A stretch of 32,923 bases of DNA from Nitrospirota bacterium (GTDB lineage: Bacteria; Nitrospirota; Nitrospiria; Nitrospirales; Nitrospiraceae). Location of the stretch: positions 1 to 32,923 of the forward strand of contig JACAFD010000172.1 in assembly GCA_013388555.1 (NCBI GenBank), written 5' to 3'. Below the pieces are notes generated by a model, which had not been told where the DNA came from, did no database searches, and saw only the letters and a list, made by a program, of their open reading frames with translations. The position numbers were made by a program, and so were the translations under genes. Positions 19,359-26,127 of this stretch are shown one piece after another (the first letter of the stretch is position 1; every line of letters starts with the position of its first letter).

Positions 19359-19961
19359 ATGCACGAGACGGATTATTCCTCCCCAACGCCCCATCTTCGA
19401 TCCAGGCCCAAAAAGCCCATGGACACGGTCGTCAAGTTGGGCCTTGGTGTGCTAGTCGGATGTTTTACCCTGATTTGGGGCGGGATGTATCTGACCCGTC
19501 CCGATCGATCGATCCCTCCTTTTAGCGTCGGAGCGCAAGAAGAGACAGCCGTCGCGATTCATGTTCCCGACGAGACGAGCGACGAGGAGATTGAAAAGCT
19601 GATCGAGCGTTTTCGCAAAGTCGGTCACGAGGGGAGAGCATTCGAGCCGATGAAGATCCATCCAACGACGCCCAACAATCCAGGTGATCACTACCGCCGC
19701 CTTACCATCTACATATTTTCCGATAATGCCTGGACAGAGCCGGTAACGCTGCACAAGTACCTGACCGGGGAGGACCGTGGCGGATTTCAAAGGTCCTTGC
19801 GTGGCTTGTACCGGCTGACCGAATCGGAAGAAGAAGGGCGTATTGGTCCGTTGCCGGATGGTCCGGAGACACAGGCGATGCAAGCGGATGTCCGCCAACT
19901 CTTTAAGGGACCGCTCAGCCGGCCTTTGGCCCCTGTGGTTGAGCCAACCACTGCACCATGA
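19359..19961 (+). CDS. Hypothetical single-pass membrane protein
   Basis: About 200 residues from ATG 19359. After a short charged N-terminus there is one membrane segment (VVKLGLGVLVGCFTLIWGGMYL, about residues 23-44), then a soluble region with acidic helix DETSDEEIEKLIERFRKVG and a Pro/Thr-rich tail. No family recognised. The likely topology is N-in with the rest outside. It starts 49 bp after gyrA on the same strand and its end overlaps the opposing DUF721 gene by 47 bp. ATG 19419 is a shorter alternative. Its presence immediately downstream of gyrA may be incidental. Confidence 0.6.
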   Translation: MHETDYSSPTPHLRSRPKKPMDTVVKLGLGVLVGCFTLIWGGMYLTRPDRSIPPFSVGAQEETAVAIHVPDETSDEEIEKLIERFRKVGHEGRAFEPMKIHPTTPNNPGDHYRRLTIYIFSDNAWTEPVTLHKYLTGEDRGGFQRSLRGLYRLTESEEEGRIGPLPDGPETQAMQADVRQLFKGPLSRPLAPVVEPTTAP

Positions 19962-20403
19962 GCTGTGCGAGGCGATCCCGGAGCAGCGGGTCCTGGATGG
20001 TGGTCACATGCGCAGAAATTTCCGCTATCAGTGCTTCGCTCGGTGGTGAAATGGTTGCACGAGGGATTTCGGGTGACGCGGACCGATGTCCGGCCTCCGG
20101 TAGCTCCCCCACCCGCAACACAATGTCGGTGATAAATTCGTTGCCGGCCAGATCGTTGAGTTTGTGAATGAGTGACGGTTTGAGGAACGTGAGCTGATGT
20201 AGCCAGACACTGTTGTGGACAAGGAGATAGAGTTTCTTATAGCGAATCTGATCGGGCCATGTATTTGAGGCGATAGGTTCTCCGACGATAGAACCCCAGT
20301 TTCGACGCAATCGGTTCTCAACCAACTTGGATTCGAGACCCAAGCGACGAGCCAACCCTTCAAGGATGCTGGATACAGAATCGATGCGACCAATGCCGCG
20401 CAT
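19915..20403 (-). CDS. DUF721/DciA-like protein
   Basis: 162 residues. The N-terminal part has the DUF721 pattern: a helix (SILEGLARRLGLESKLVENRLRRNWGSIVGEPIASNTWP) with the conserved W-x-x-IVG motif, then a KH-like strand-helix (KKLYLLVHNSVWLHQLTFLKPSLIHKLN). DUF721 includes DciA, which in bacteria lacking DnaC helps load the DnaB helicase at the origin. Its place near dnaA-dnaN-gyrBA fits that role. The C-terminal 60 residues are not conserved. Its 3' end overlaps the opposing membrane protein gene by 47 bp. The function is inferred from the family, not shown. Confidence 0.75.
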   Translation of the reverse strand: MRGIGRIDSVSSILEGLARRLGLESKLVENRLRRNWGSIVGEPIASNTWPDQIRYKKLYLLVHNSVWLHQLTFLKPSLIHKLNDLAGNEFITDIVLRVGELPEAGHRSASPEIPRATISPPSEALIAEISAHVTTIQDPLLRDRLAQLMVQWLAQPQGPKAG

Positions 20404-20520
20404 AGGGGCATCATAGCAAAAGCCAGTTGGAAAGTCTGAAGGTCATCAAGTCAAAGCTCTCCGAAGATCTGAAGACTTTGTGACGTGACGACGTTAAGAC
20501 TCCGGTGGCGAGACGGACCA

Positions 20521-20997
20521 ATGGTGCAGCAACAAAAAGAGAAGAGCGAAAAAGCCGTCGTTACGAATCGCAAGGCCTACCACGACTATTTCATTGAAGA
20601 AAAGTTTGAAGCGGGCATTATGCTCCAGGGGACCGAGGTCAAATCCATCCGAGAAGGGCGCGTGAACCTCCAAGACAGTTACGCCAGTGTGAAGGGCGCT
20701 GAGGTCTTCCTCCACCACTGCCACATCAGTCCCTACAGCCACGGCAACATCATGAATCACGACCCCCTCCGAACGCGGAAACTGCTCCTCCACCGCAAGG
20801 AGATCAATAAACTGCTCGGGAAGACGCAACAGCAAGGGCTCACACTCATCCCGCTCCGCATTTATTTCTCCAAGCATGGTCTTGCCAAGGTAGAACTTGG
20901 GCTGGCCAAAGGTAAGAAGCAGCATGATCGACGAGAGTCCATCAAGACGCGCGAAGCCAGCCGTGAAGTTGAGCGGGCGATGAAAGAACGAAAGTGA
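20521..20997 (+). CDS. smpB: SsrA-binding protein SmpB
   Basis: 158 residues from ATG 20521, the standard SmpB length; the GTG at 20485 would add 12 poorly conserved residues. Characteristic segments: [48 protein letters not shown], and the basic tail [26 protein letters not shown]. SmpB binds tmRNA and the stalled ribosome so that incomplete peptides are tagged for degradation. No tmRNA gene is seen next to it here. The Shine-Dalgarno is weak (GGTGGCGAGACGG). Confidence 0.95.
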   Translation: MVQQQKEKSEKAVVTNRKAYHDYFIEEKFEAGIMLQGTEVKSIREGRVNLQDSYASVKGAEVFLHHCHISPYSHGNIMNHDPLRTRKLLLHRKEINKLLGKTQQQGLTLIPLRIYFSKHGLAKVELGLAKGKKQHDRRESIKTREASREVERAMKERK

Positions 20998-21241
20998 AGC
21001 AGGCCGGTCCTCTCACCGATTGTGGGGACAGGGGGTGGACACAAGTGACGCGCGCGCCGTCAGAAGGGCCTCGCTCGACGGGCCCAATTGAGCAATCCTT
21101 GGCCACCTCGTGAACGAGTGACGGCAATCCGACAGCCTCCATTAAGCTAAAGCTGACAGGAGAGAGTGGCGCCGGTTGCCGCGCTCCTGATGGTAGGGAG
21201 TGGAAAAAGGTGAATTGAGGACGGGATCGATCGGGAGATGA
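20998..21241. other. Gene-free stretch after smpB
   Basis: No supported gene. I looked for a tmRNA because ssrA often follows smpB, but found neither the tRNA-like ends nor a tag reading frame. GC-rich patches such as GACGCGCGCGCCGTC occur without a U-tract. Confidence 0.4.
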
Positions 21242-21778
21242 TTAGCCGATGGCTCCTGCGCTGCCACGGCTCTCTGCGACATTCCCAAAGAGAGTGAGCA
21301 CGGTGCCAATGCGGCAGTAATGTGGGCTGACCGTAACCAATTCGCCTTTATGGGTGAAGAAGTTCCCTGCGGTTATGCGAACTTTTCTCCGTTGCATGAG
21401 GCAGGCTTCGAACACCGTGCGTCCAGTCCTTCGGTCTGCCACGGTGACCGAAGGAGGGTCGTCGTGGGTTGCCGCGTCGCTGGTCTTTACGTTGATAGTG
21501 AAACGGTTCGCACTATTTGCCGAGAGTGTATTCCGTCTGATATGGCCGACGCGGGTTCCCTGCTCATCATACAGGTCCATCGTCAGGATCAACACCAATG
21601 GATCGGGTTGCGCTTCCAACACCAACTGCTCCTTACCTTGTAACTTGACGACGCCGTTTGTATTTCGAAACACATTTGAGCCGACGTGTAGCTCAAGGCC
21701 CTGTTCAGGCTTCTCGATGTCAATCAGTTCCGGGGAGTCTGCGGTGCCGATGGTTTTGATTTGGAGCGGATTGTTCAT
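21242..21778 (-). CDS. Hypothetical protein, 178 aa
   Basis: From ATG 21778 (MNNPLQIKTIGTADSPELIDIE), preceded by GGTGGA, to the stop at 21242. The frame is open to 21904 but the shorter start has the better ribosome site. The protein is strand-rich and has no signal peptide or membrane segment. A first part (ELHVGSNVFRNTNGVVKLQGKEQLVLEAQPDPLVLILTMDLYDEQG) and a second (TVADRRTGRTVFEACLMQRRKVRITAGNFFTHKGELVTVSPHYCRIG) suggest beta-sandwich or barrel modules. No family recognised. It stands alone upstream of the tRNA gene. Confidence 0.6.
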   Translation of the reverse strand: MNNPLQIKTIGTADSPELIDIEKPEQGLELHVGSNVFRNTNGVVKLQGKEQLVLEAQPDPLVLILTMDLYDEQGTRVGHIRRNTLSANSANRFTINVKTSDAATHDDPPSVTVADRRTGRTVFEACLMQRRKVRITAGNFFTHKGELVTVSPHYCRIGTVLTLFGNVAESRGSAGAIG

Positions 21779-21947
21779 GTTCCACCATGTGCCTATAGAC
21801 GAGAAGAAGAACCGACGACCGAAGAATCCTCTTTCCTGGTGGCCCGTCGACTTGTTTTCCGAAAGGTTGGATATAGGGTCGTCTCTGTCAAGTCGTGTGT
21901 GCACAATGGGTGCACGGCCCGAATGCTCCTCCCGGACTCGTTAGTAA

Positions 21948-21977
21948 TTGAAAACCGAAAAGTCCTTGTGCTACCCT
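21948..21977 (+). promoter_or_regulatory. Possible promoter of tRNA-Glu
   Basis: TTGAAA and TACCCT are 18 bp apart, and the tRNA begins 31 bases after the second box. The -10 match is weak. Confidence 0.3.
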
Positions 21978-22007
21978 GCTAGGTCAATCCCGCGTCATGA
22001 GACAGAT

Positions 22008-22085
22008 GGTCCCATCGTCTAGCCTGGCCTAGGACGGAGCCCTCTCAAGGCTTAAACACGGGTTCAAATCCCGTTGGGACCACCA
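22008..22085 (+). tRNA. tRNA-Glu (anticodon CUC)
   Basis: A 78-base cloverleaf including an encoded CCA. The acceptor stem pairs GGTCCCA with TGGGACC. The anticodon arm is GAGCC, loop CTCTCAA, GGCTT, giving anticodon CTC. The T arm is CGGGT / TTCAAAT / CCCG. The D-arm region (TCGTCTAG...CTAGGACG) resembles other bacterial tRNA-Glu. A tyrosine recombinase gene ends 55 bp downstream, so the 3' half of this tRNA may be the attachment site of an integrated element. Confidence 0.93.
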
Positions 22086-22113
22086 CCTTGTTTTTGTTAC
22101 GTATTTTGCCTCC

Positions 22114-22147
22114 CGGTTTAAGGAACATCCGGATGTTCCTTAAACCG
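22114..22147. repeat. Perfect 34-bp palindrome between tRNA-Glu and the integrase
   Basis: Two 17-base arms (22114-22130 starting CGGTTTAAGG, 22131-22147 ending CCTTAAACCG) are exact reverse complements with no spacer. It includes the last codons and stop of the integrase. No U-tract follows on either strand. Confidence 0.9.
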
Positions 22148-23105
22148 CTTTCTGCTCTGTGAGCGGTAAGCTCAACAATCGGTTCGCGCGCTCTTCATAA
22201 AACGACACCACCTGCTTCAACCGCGTAGGCCGAATCATGGTGTAAATTTGGGTCGTGTCGATGCGCGCATGCCCGAGCAAGGCCCGAACCTGTTCCAAGT
22301 CATGCTGTTGCTCTAGGACCTCCATCGCGACCCCATGACGCAGATCATGGGGTTTCAGCATCGGATACCCAATGAGCCGCCCATAGGTTTTGCAGAGCCG
22401 CCAGATATTTTTGCCTTGCATCGGTGCTCGACTCTTCCCAACGGTTCGCCGTCCCCACAGAGACCAGAACAGCGGGGTCTCCGGCCCGATCTGACCCATC
22501 GCGAGCGCCAACCGTTCGACGTAGGCATGGAGATACGTCATCACGCTTTCCGGCAACGGAATGTCCCGTGTCTGCCCGCCTTTCACGCGTACCCGCCGCA
22601 AGCCCCAGGTGGCGTCGAGGTGTTGCACCTGAAGTGTTGCCACGGACTCGCGCCGCATCCCGGTGTACCGCATGATCAGAAAGATCGCGATATCACGAGG
22701 CCGCTGGCGTTGCTGGGCCGCGGCGATCAACGCATCCATGAGGGCCGGTGTCGGCACTTGTCGCGGTGGTTCCATTCGATGCGGTGGTCGGTCCATGGTC
22801 GCGATGGGATTCGCCTGCAGCACGCCCCGCTTCACGAGCCAAGCACAGAAGCTTGACAGCGTGGATTGTCGTGAGCGCATCGTACTCAGGGCAAGATCAC
22901 CGCTAGCCATCTCGTCCATCCACATCTGAATCGAGGACACCGTGAGATCAGTGGCGCGGGCCACCCGTCCCTGTTGGGATTTGACGAACATCAAAAACTG
23001 TACGAGCACCCAGCGATAGCTTTGCACCCCTCCTTCCGTTTTGCCGCGCTGTTTGAGTTGGTACAGACAAAACTGCTCCACGAGATCCACTAACGGTTGC
23101 GTCAT
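22140..23105 (-). CDS. Tyrosine recombinase/integrase
   Basis: 321 residues from ATG 23105, which has GGAGAGG about 7 bases upstream. A SAM-like core-binding domain (residues 1-95, EQFCLYQLKQRGKTEGGVQSY...STLSSFCAWLVKRG) precedes the catalytic domain, whose residues are R in GMRRES (about 151), K175 (VKGG), H253-x-x-R256 (HDLRHG), H279 (LLGHARIDTT) and Y288 (IYTM). It should cut and rejoin DNA at specific sites; XerC/D-like or transposon recombinases have the same layout. The frame is open to 23660, but the extra part has Arg/Gly-rich composition and no domain. It is the third gene of a minus-strand module after an HTH and a zinc-ribbon gene, next to a tRNA. Confidence 0.9.
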   Translation of the reverse strand: MTQPLVDLVEQFCLYQLKQRGKTEGGVQSYRWVLVQFLMFVKSQQGRVARATDLTVSSIQMWMDEMASGDLALSTMRSRQSTLSSFCAWLVKRGVLQANPIATMDRPPHRMEPPRQVPTPALMDALIAAAQQRQRPRDIAIFLIMRYTGMRRESVATLQVQHLDATWGLRRVRVKGGQTRDIPLPESVMTYLHAYVERLALAMGQIGPETPLFWSLWGRRTVGKSRAPMQGKNIWRLCKTYGRLIGYPMLKPHDLRHGVAMEVLEQQHDLEQVRALLGHARIDTTQIYTMIRPTRLKQVVSFYEERANRLLSLPLTEQKAV

Positions 23106-23461
23106 GGCATTGCCTCTCCGGCCCCTGCCACGACCACGACTTCGCCGGGGGAGAGTATGCGGAGGTACCATCCACCCGTCAAGCGGGGTCGGGAGCCATT
23201 CGCAACGGTCTTGTGTGAGCGATTCCGTGTCCATCATCCGTTCTCTGGCCGTATGCGAAATCGGGGGAGTCTGACGACACCCCCGAACCCCCTTCTGCGC
23301 TCGCGTCAGCACGCCAGCGTCTCTTTGGTGGCAGCGCGGCGCGACAGAGCATCGGGCCAGCCTTCCTGCAACCTTCCAGGCCCGCCCGCTGCGAGGTGCG
23401 CCGCCCCGCGACTCGGATTGCTCCCTGCCCCGGAGGTGGTGGGGGGCAGGGAATTGAGTGT
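23106..23461. other. GC-rich spacer inside the integrase module
   Basis: 356 bp between the zinc-ribbon stop and the integrase start. The frame of the integrase is open through it, with alternative starts at 23237 and 23660, but the predicted residues are low-complexity and basic. I see no RNA gene or separate ORF with support. It may be an untranslated leader of the integrase. Confidence 0.4.
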
Positions 23462-23911
23462 TTATCGGACGAGCGCTTTCAGTTGCTCCTTCTCCAGACT
23501 TGCGCCGAATTCCCGTTCCATGCGGTCTCCCATCTCCTGCCAGGTCCTTCCGGCTCCCTTCATCTCCTTGAGCACGTGAAGTGCCTTTGCCAAGGAGCGG
23601 TCCTCGGTATCTTTCCCGCGCTCGTTCCCTCCCCCAAGGGTCCTTGCTATTTTCCGACATACAGACGTCACCAGTGTTCCTTGGTTCAAGGGTTCTTTCA
23701 AGGGCATGATTGGGTGTTTCAGGCGGCGGGGCCTATCCCAGTAGGGACTTTTGCAACCGGGACATCGGGCTGGTTTTTTGGGGCGACGAGGCCACCAGGC
23801 CTTTCCGCACCGATGACAGACGTGCTGGCGCAGTGCTACGGATGTCGCATGTCCCGATGCGAGTACTCTCTGAGGAGCAGGATTGCTGTCTAATCGGTTG
23901 GAAATAGTCAT
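23462..23911 (-). CDS. Zinc-ribbon protein of the integrase module
   Basis: 149 residues. A four-cysteine zinc ribbon is clear: C32-x2-C35 (VCHRCGK) and C50-x2-C53 (RCPGCKS), with a basic aromatic linker (AWWPRRPKKPA). After it comes a linker and a helical C-terminal part (EDRSLAKALHVLKEMKGAGRTWQEMGDRMEREFGASLEKEQLKAL) that could be DNA- or protein-binding. The start ATG overlaps the stop of the upstream HTH gene by four bases (ATGA), so translation is coupled. No known family name comes to mind. The setting suggests an accessory factor of the recombinase, which is inference. Confidence 0.65.
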   Translation of the reverse strand: MTISNRLDSNPAPQRVLASGHATSVALRQHVCHRCGKAWWPRRPKKPARCPGCKSPYWDRPRRLKHPIMPLKEPLNQGTLVTSVCRKIARTLGGGNERGKDTEDRSLAKALHVLKEMKGAGRTWQEMGDRMEREFGASLEKEQLKALVR

Positions 23912-24189
23912 GATCCGTTGCCTGGAAATTGCGCCCCCGTTTTACCAGCCGGGGGCTGGTCGGCCTGCGCGCGGCCGGCAGTGCCGCCCGGCGCGCGAGT
24001 CGAGCGTGCCCCAAACCTAGCCTTTGCGTTTCGCTGCATATAGGTGCTGACTTCCTGTAGATCAAACCGTAACGCGGTCCTGACCCTTGTCGACGGAATC
24101 TCGCCGTTGCGAACCGCTCGCCGGATGGTGTCCGTACTCACGCGAATGTAGGCGGCGAGTTCTTTGATCGACAAATCCGATGTCTTCAT
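23908..24189 (-). CDS. Small helix-turn-helix protein, excisionase-like
   Basis: 93 residues from ATG 24189, preceded by a perfect AAGGAGG seven bases upstream. Residues about 6-50 form a winged-HTH of the excisionase/MerR kind (LSIKELAAYIRVSTDTIRRAVRNGEIPSTRVRTALRFDLQEVSTYMQ). The C-terminal 35 residues are Ala/Gly/Pro-rich and probably disordered. Excisionase-type proteins bend DNA to steer the recombinase or act as regulators. It is the first gene of a three-gene minus-strand operon ending with the integrase. Two tandem 10-bp repeats lie 25-45 bp upstream, a possible self-regulatory operator. Confidence 0.78.
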   Translation of the reverse strand: MKTSDLSIKELAAYIRVSTDTIRRAVRNGEIPSTRVRTALRFDLQEVSTYMQRNAKARFGARSTRAPGGTAGRAQADQPPAGKTGAQFPGNGS

Positions 24190-24215
24190 AGGCCCTCCTT
24201 GGTTCACACGTTCTC

Positions 24216-24235
24216 CCACCCTACGCCACCCTACA
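24216..24235. promoter_or_regulatory. 10-bp tandem repeat upstream of the HTH operon
   Basis: CCACCCTACG and CCACCCTACA are adjacent, spaced by one helical turn, 27 bp upstream of the HTH start. This is a plausible operator or recombinase-arm site. Confidence 0.45.
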
Positions 24236-24252
24236 CCGGAGATTCTGCCCCG

Positions 24253-24389
24253 GGAATTAGGCAGACGTATGCTGATGTATCCAGATGTGCTCTCTCGTGC
24301 GCATGCCATCGCGCTCAGGTGATCAAGCCTGCATCCGCTTAGCGTGAATACGAGCGTAAGGCAAAGAAGAGGAAAATGGAATTAGGCAG
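24253..24389. repeat. 12-bp direct repeat pair GGAATTAGGCAG
   Basis: The identical 12-mer occurs at 24253-24264 and 24378-24389, 125 bp apart in the gap between the divergent HTH operon and the AbrB gene. Possibly protein-binding sites. Confidence 0.6.
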
Positions 24390-24392
24390 TAG

Positions 24393-24428
24393 AGGACAGC
24401 TGGGGACAGTACAGGACAAATAGTCCTC
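24393..24428. promoter_or_regulatory. Helically phased hexamer repeats (candidate operator)
   Basis: AGGACA (24393), GGGACA (24403) and AGGACA (24413) are spaced exactly 10 bp, followed at 24423 by GTCCTC, the inverse orientation. Spacers are GCTG, GTAC and AATA. It lies between divergent promoter regions of the HTH operon and the AbrB gene. Confidence 0.6.
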
Positions 24429-24538
24429 TCTTCTGTAACGGATCGTTGATTTTGTGAGACAGCGGAGGAATGTGGTTGCCTCGACTCGCAGCGTACAACG
24501 AGACGAAGATCGCTCATGCATGAGCAAGGAGGCCTGCA

Positions 24539-24748
24539 ATGGTTATGACGACGATTTCATCGAAATTTCAAATTGTGATTCCCAAGGAAGTGCGGGAAAA
24601 GCTGCGTCTCACTCGGAAACAGCGGCTTCACGTCATGGCGAAAGGCGGGATCATCACCCTGGTGCGGGAAGTCCCCCTCAAGTCACTCCGTGGAGCGCTC
24701 AAAGGGTTGTCCAAAACCGACTTGCGGGAGAAGAAGGACCGATCATAA
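24539..24748 (+). CDS. AbrB/SpoVT-type antitoxin-like protein
   Basis: 69 residues, with AAGGAGG eight bases before the ATG. The swapped-hairpin AbrB fold is seen in TTISSKFQIVIPKEVREKLRLTRKQRLHVMAKGGIITLVRE. The tail LKSLRGALKGLSKTDLREKKDRS is the type that binds a PIN toxin in VapB antitoxins. No VapC-type gene follows directly; the next genes are a separate DUF433/DUF5615 pair. It may therefore be an orphan antitoxin or have lost its toxin. Confidence 0.75.
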   Translation: MVMTTISSKFQIVIPKEVREKLRLTRKQRLHVMAKGGIITLVREVPLKSLRGALKGLSKTDLREKKDRS

Positions 24749-24831
24749 CGGTACTGTTGAGATCCCTTTTTCATGGAAGGGGATGCTCCTCTAGCTTATA
24801 ATGCAGTTATTTCCTTCTGCGGAGGGCTACC

Positions 24832-25131
24832 ATGGACATTATGACGGCACCCCATATCGCGATTTCACAAGACGTAGCCGGCGGGAAACCTCGGATCGCA
24901 GGACACCGCATTACCGTGCAGCACATCGTCATCTGGCATGAGCGCATGGGGATGAGTGCAGATGAGATCGCCTCCAACCAGGGATTGACCTTAGCCGATG
25001 TCTATGCCGCGCTGACGTACTACTACGATCACCGCCAGGAGATTGATGAGGCCATCTTGGCTGATGACTCGTATGTCGTCGAACTTCGCAAGGGGATCAA
25101 GTCCAAGCTGAGCGGCAAGATCGGTGGCTGA
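24832..25131 (+). CDS. DUF433 protein, probable antitoxin
   Basis: 99 residues, GGAGG ahead of ATG. The DUF433 pattern is clear: HIAISQDVAGGKPRIAGHRITVQHIVIWHERMGMSADEIASNQGLTLADVYAALTYYYDHRQEID, a short winged/HTH fold that binds DNA in regulation of such pairs. The C-terminus carries the acidic-basic tail expected to wrap a partner. It overlaps the DUF5615 gene by 8 bp. A -10-like TATAAT sits at about 24796, without a clear -35. Confidence 0.85.
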   Translation: MDIMTAPHIAISQDVAGGKPRIAGHRITVQHIVIWHERMGMSADEIASNQGLTLADVYAALTYYYDHRQEIDEAILADDSYVVELRKGIKSKLSGKIGG

Positions 25132-25456
25132 GCGGATCAGGTTTTATATGGACGAGCATGTGGCGAAGTCTGTAACAGAGGGATTACGCAGGCGCGGCGT
25201 CGATGTGATTACGGTGCAAGAATTGGGGTTACAGGCAGCTGAGGACCAACAACACCTGCAGCGAGCGACTCAAGAAGGCCGCGTTGTGGTCACACAGGAT
25301 ACGGACTTTCTTCGTCTGCATGCAGCAGGGGTCTCTCATCGAGGCATTGTATACGCGCCTCAGCAGACACCGGTTCCCCATATGCTGAGAGCACTCATGC
25401 TGGTCCATGATGTCTTGACCGCCGAAGACATGATTCAACACGTCGAATTTCTGTAG
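25124..25456 (+). CDS. DUF5615 PIN-like protein, probable toxin
   Basis: 110 residues from GTG 25124; the internal ATG at 25148 would cut off the first strand. The DUF5615 family is a Mut7-C-like PIN relative: FYMDEHVAKSVTEGLRRRGVDVITVQELGLQAAEDQQHLQRATQEGRVVVTQDTDFLRLHAAGVSHRGIVY, with conserved acidic residues at MDEH and TQDTDF. It is usually paired with DUF433, as here, and predicted to be an RNase toxin. The two are translationally coupled. Confidence 0.85.
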   Translation: MAERIRFYMDEHVAKSVTEGLRRRGVDVITVQELGLQAAEDQQHLQRATQEGRVVVTQDTDFLRLHAAGVSHRGIVYAPQQTPVPHMLRALMLVHDVLTAEDMIQHVEFL

Positions 25457-25542
25457 CAGCAGTCGGAAAACTCTTTCTTCTCACCCGAAAAAGCACAGGG
25501 TTCCAGGCACCAGGTTCATCACATAGACAAGCGGAAAACCGA

Positions 25543-25776
25543 ATGAAATTTGAGCTCTACACGGATGTGGCGCTAAAGTGCGATGTGCCAGAGCATCGTC
25601 TCCGTCGTGGCGACATCGTGAAACTCGTGGACCATCACGTGGCTCCTGATGGAACAGAGGGGTACTCTATCGAAGTCTTCAACGCACTGGGCGACACGAT
25701 TGCCGTCACCAGCGTGCCCGCCTCCGCCCTCGAAGTCCTCCGCCAAGACGAAGTGCTCTGTGCCCGCCCCCTCTAG
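25543..25776 (+). CDS. DUF4926 protein
   Basis: 77 residues, a small all-beta protein with the DUF4926 pattern (ALKCDVPEHRLRRGDIVKLVDHHV, GYSIEVFNALGDTIAVTSVPASAL). In many genomes DUF4926 genes stand next to a DUF6883 gene in a putative toxin-antitoxin set. Here an IS3-family element begins ten bases after the stop, and no partner gene is left on the other side. The ribosome site is weak (AAGCGGAAAACCG). Confidence 0.8.
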   Translation: MKFELYTDVALKCDVPEHRLRRGDIVKLVDHHVAPDGTEGYSIEVFNALGDTIAVTSVPASALEVLRQDEVLCARPL

Positions 25777-25860
25777 GGGGCTGGTTGACCTTCCCCCCGA
25801 AAACTAGACCATTGGCTTGGAAGTGCCACTGTGCTGAGATGGGGCCCACAGGAGGGGGCC

Positions 25861-26127
25861 ATGACACGGAAACGGCACACGGAGGAACAGATTATTGCAG
25901 TGCTCAAGGATGCCCAGGCGGGCATTGGAGTCCCAGAGCTCTGTCGCAAGCACGGCATCTCGGATGCGAGGTTCTATAAATGGCGAACGAAATATGCCGG
26001 GCTCGAAGTCAGCGATGTGAAGAAACTCCGCCAGCTGGAACACGAAAATCGGCGCTTGAAGCAGATGGTGGCTGAGCAAGCGCTGGACATCCAGGCGCTG
26101 AAGGCCCTTACCGCAAAAAACTGGTAA
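25861..26127 (+). CDS. IS3-family OrfA
   Basis: 88 residues with AGGAGGGGG before the ATG. An HTH_Tnp_1 domain (RKRHTEEQIIAVLKDAQAGIGVPELCRKHGISDARFYKWRTKY) is followed by a leucine-zipper-like helix (VKKLRQLEHENRRLKQMVAEQALDIQALK). It binds the element ends. The slippery heptamer A AAA AAC lies at 26115-26121, six bases before the stop, in the correct register for a -1 shift into OrfB. Confidence 0.9.
   Translation: MTRKRHTEEQIIAVLKDAQAGIGVPELCRKHGISDARFYKWRTKYAGLEVSDVKKLRQLEHENRRLKQMVAEQALDIQALKALTAKNW

Noticed and set aside
20998-21241. tmRNA gene after smpB
   Set aside because: No tRNA-like ends or tag reading frame could be found.
23106-23660. N-terminal extension of the integrase frame up to 23660
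   Set aside because: Low-complexity basic composition without domains, and a better ribosome site directly before ATG 23105.
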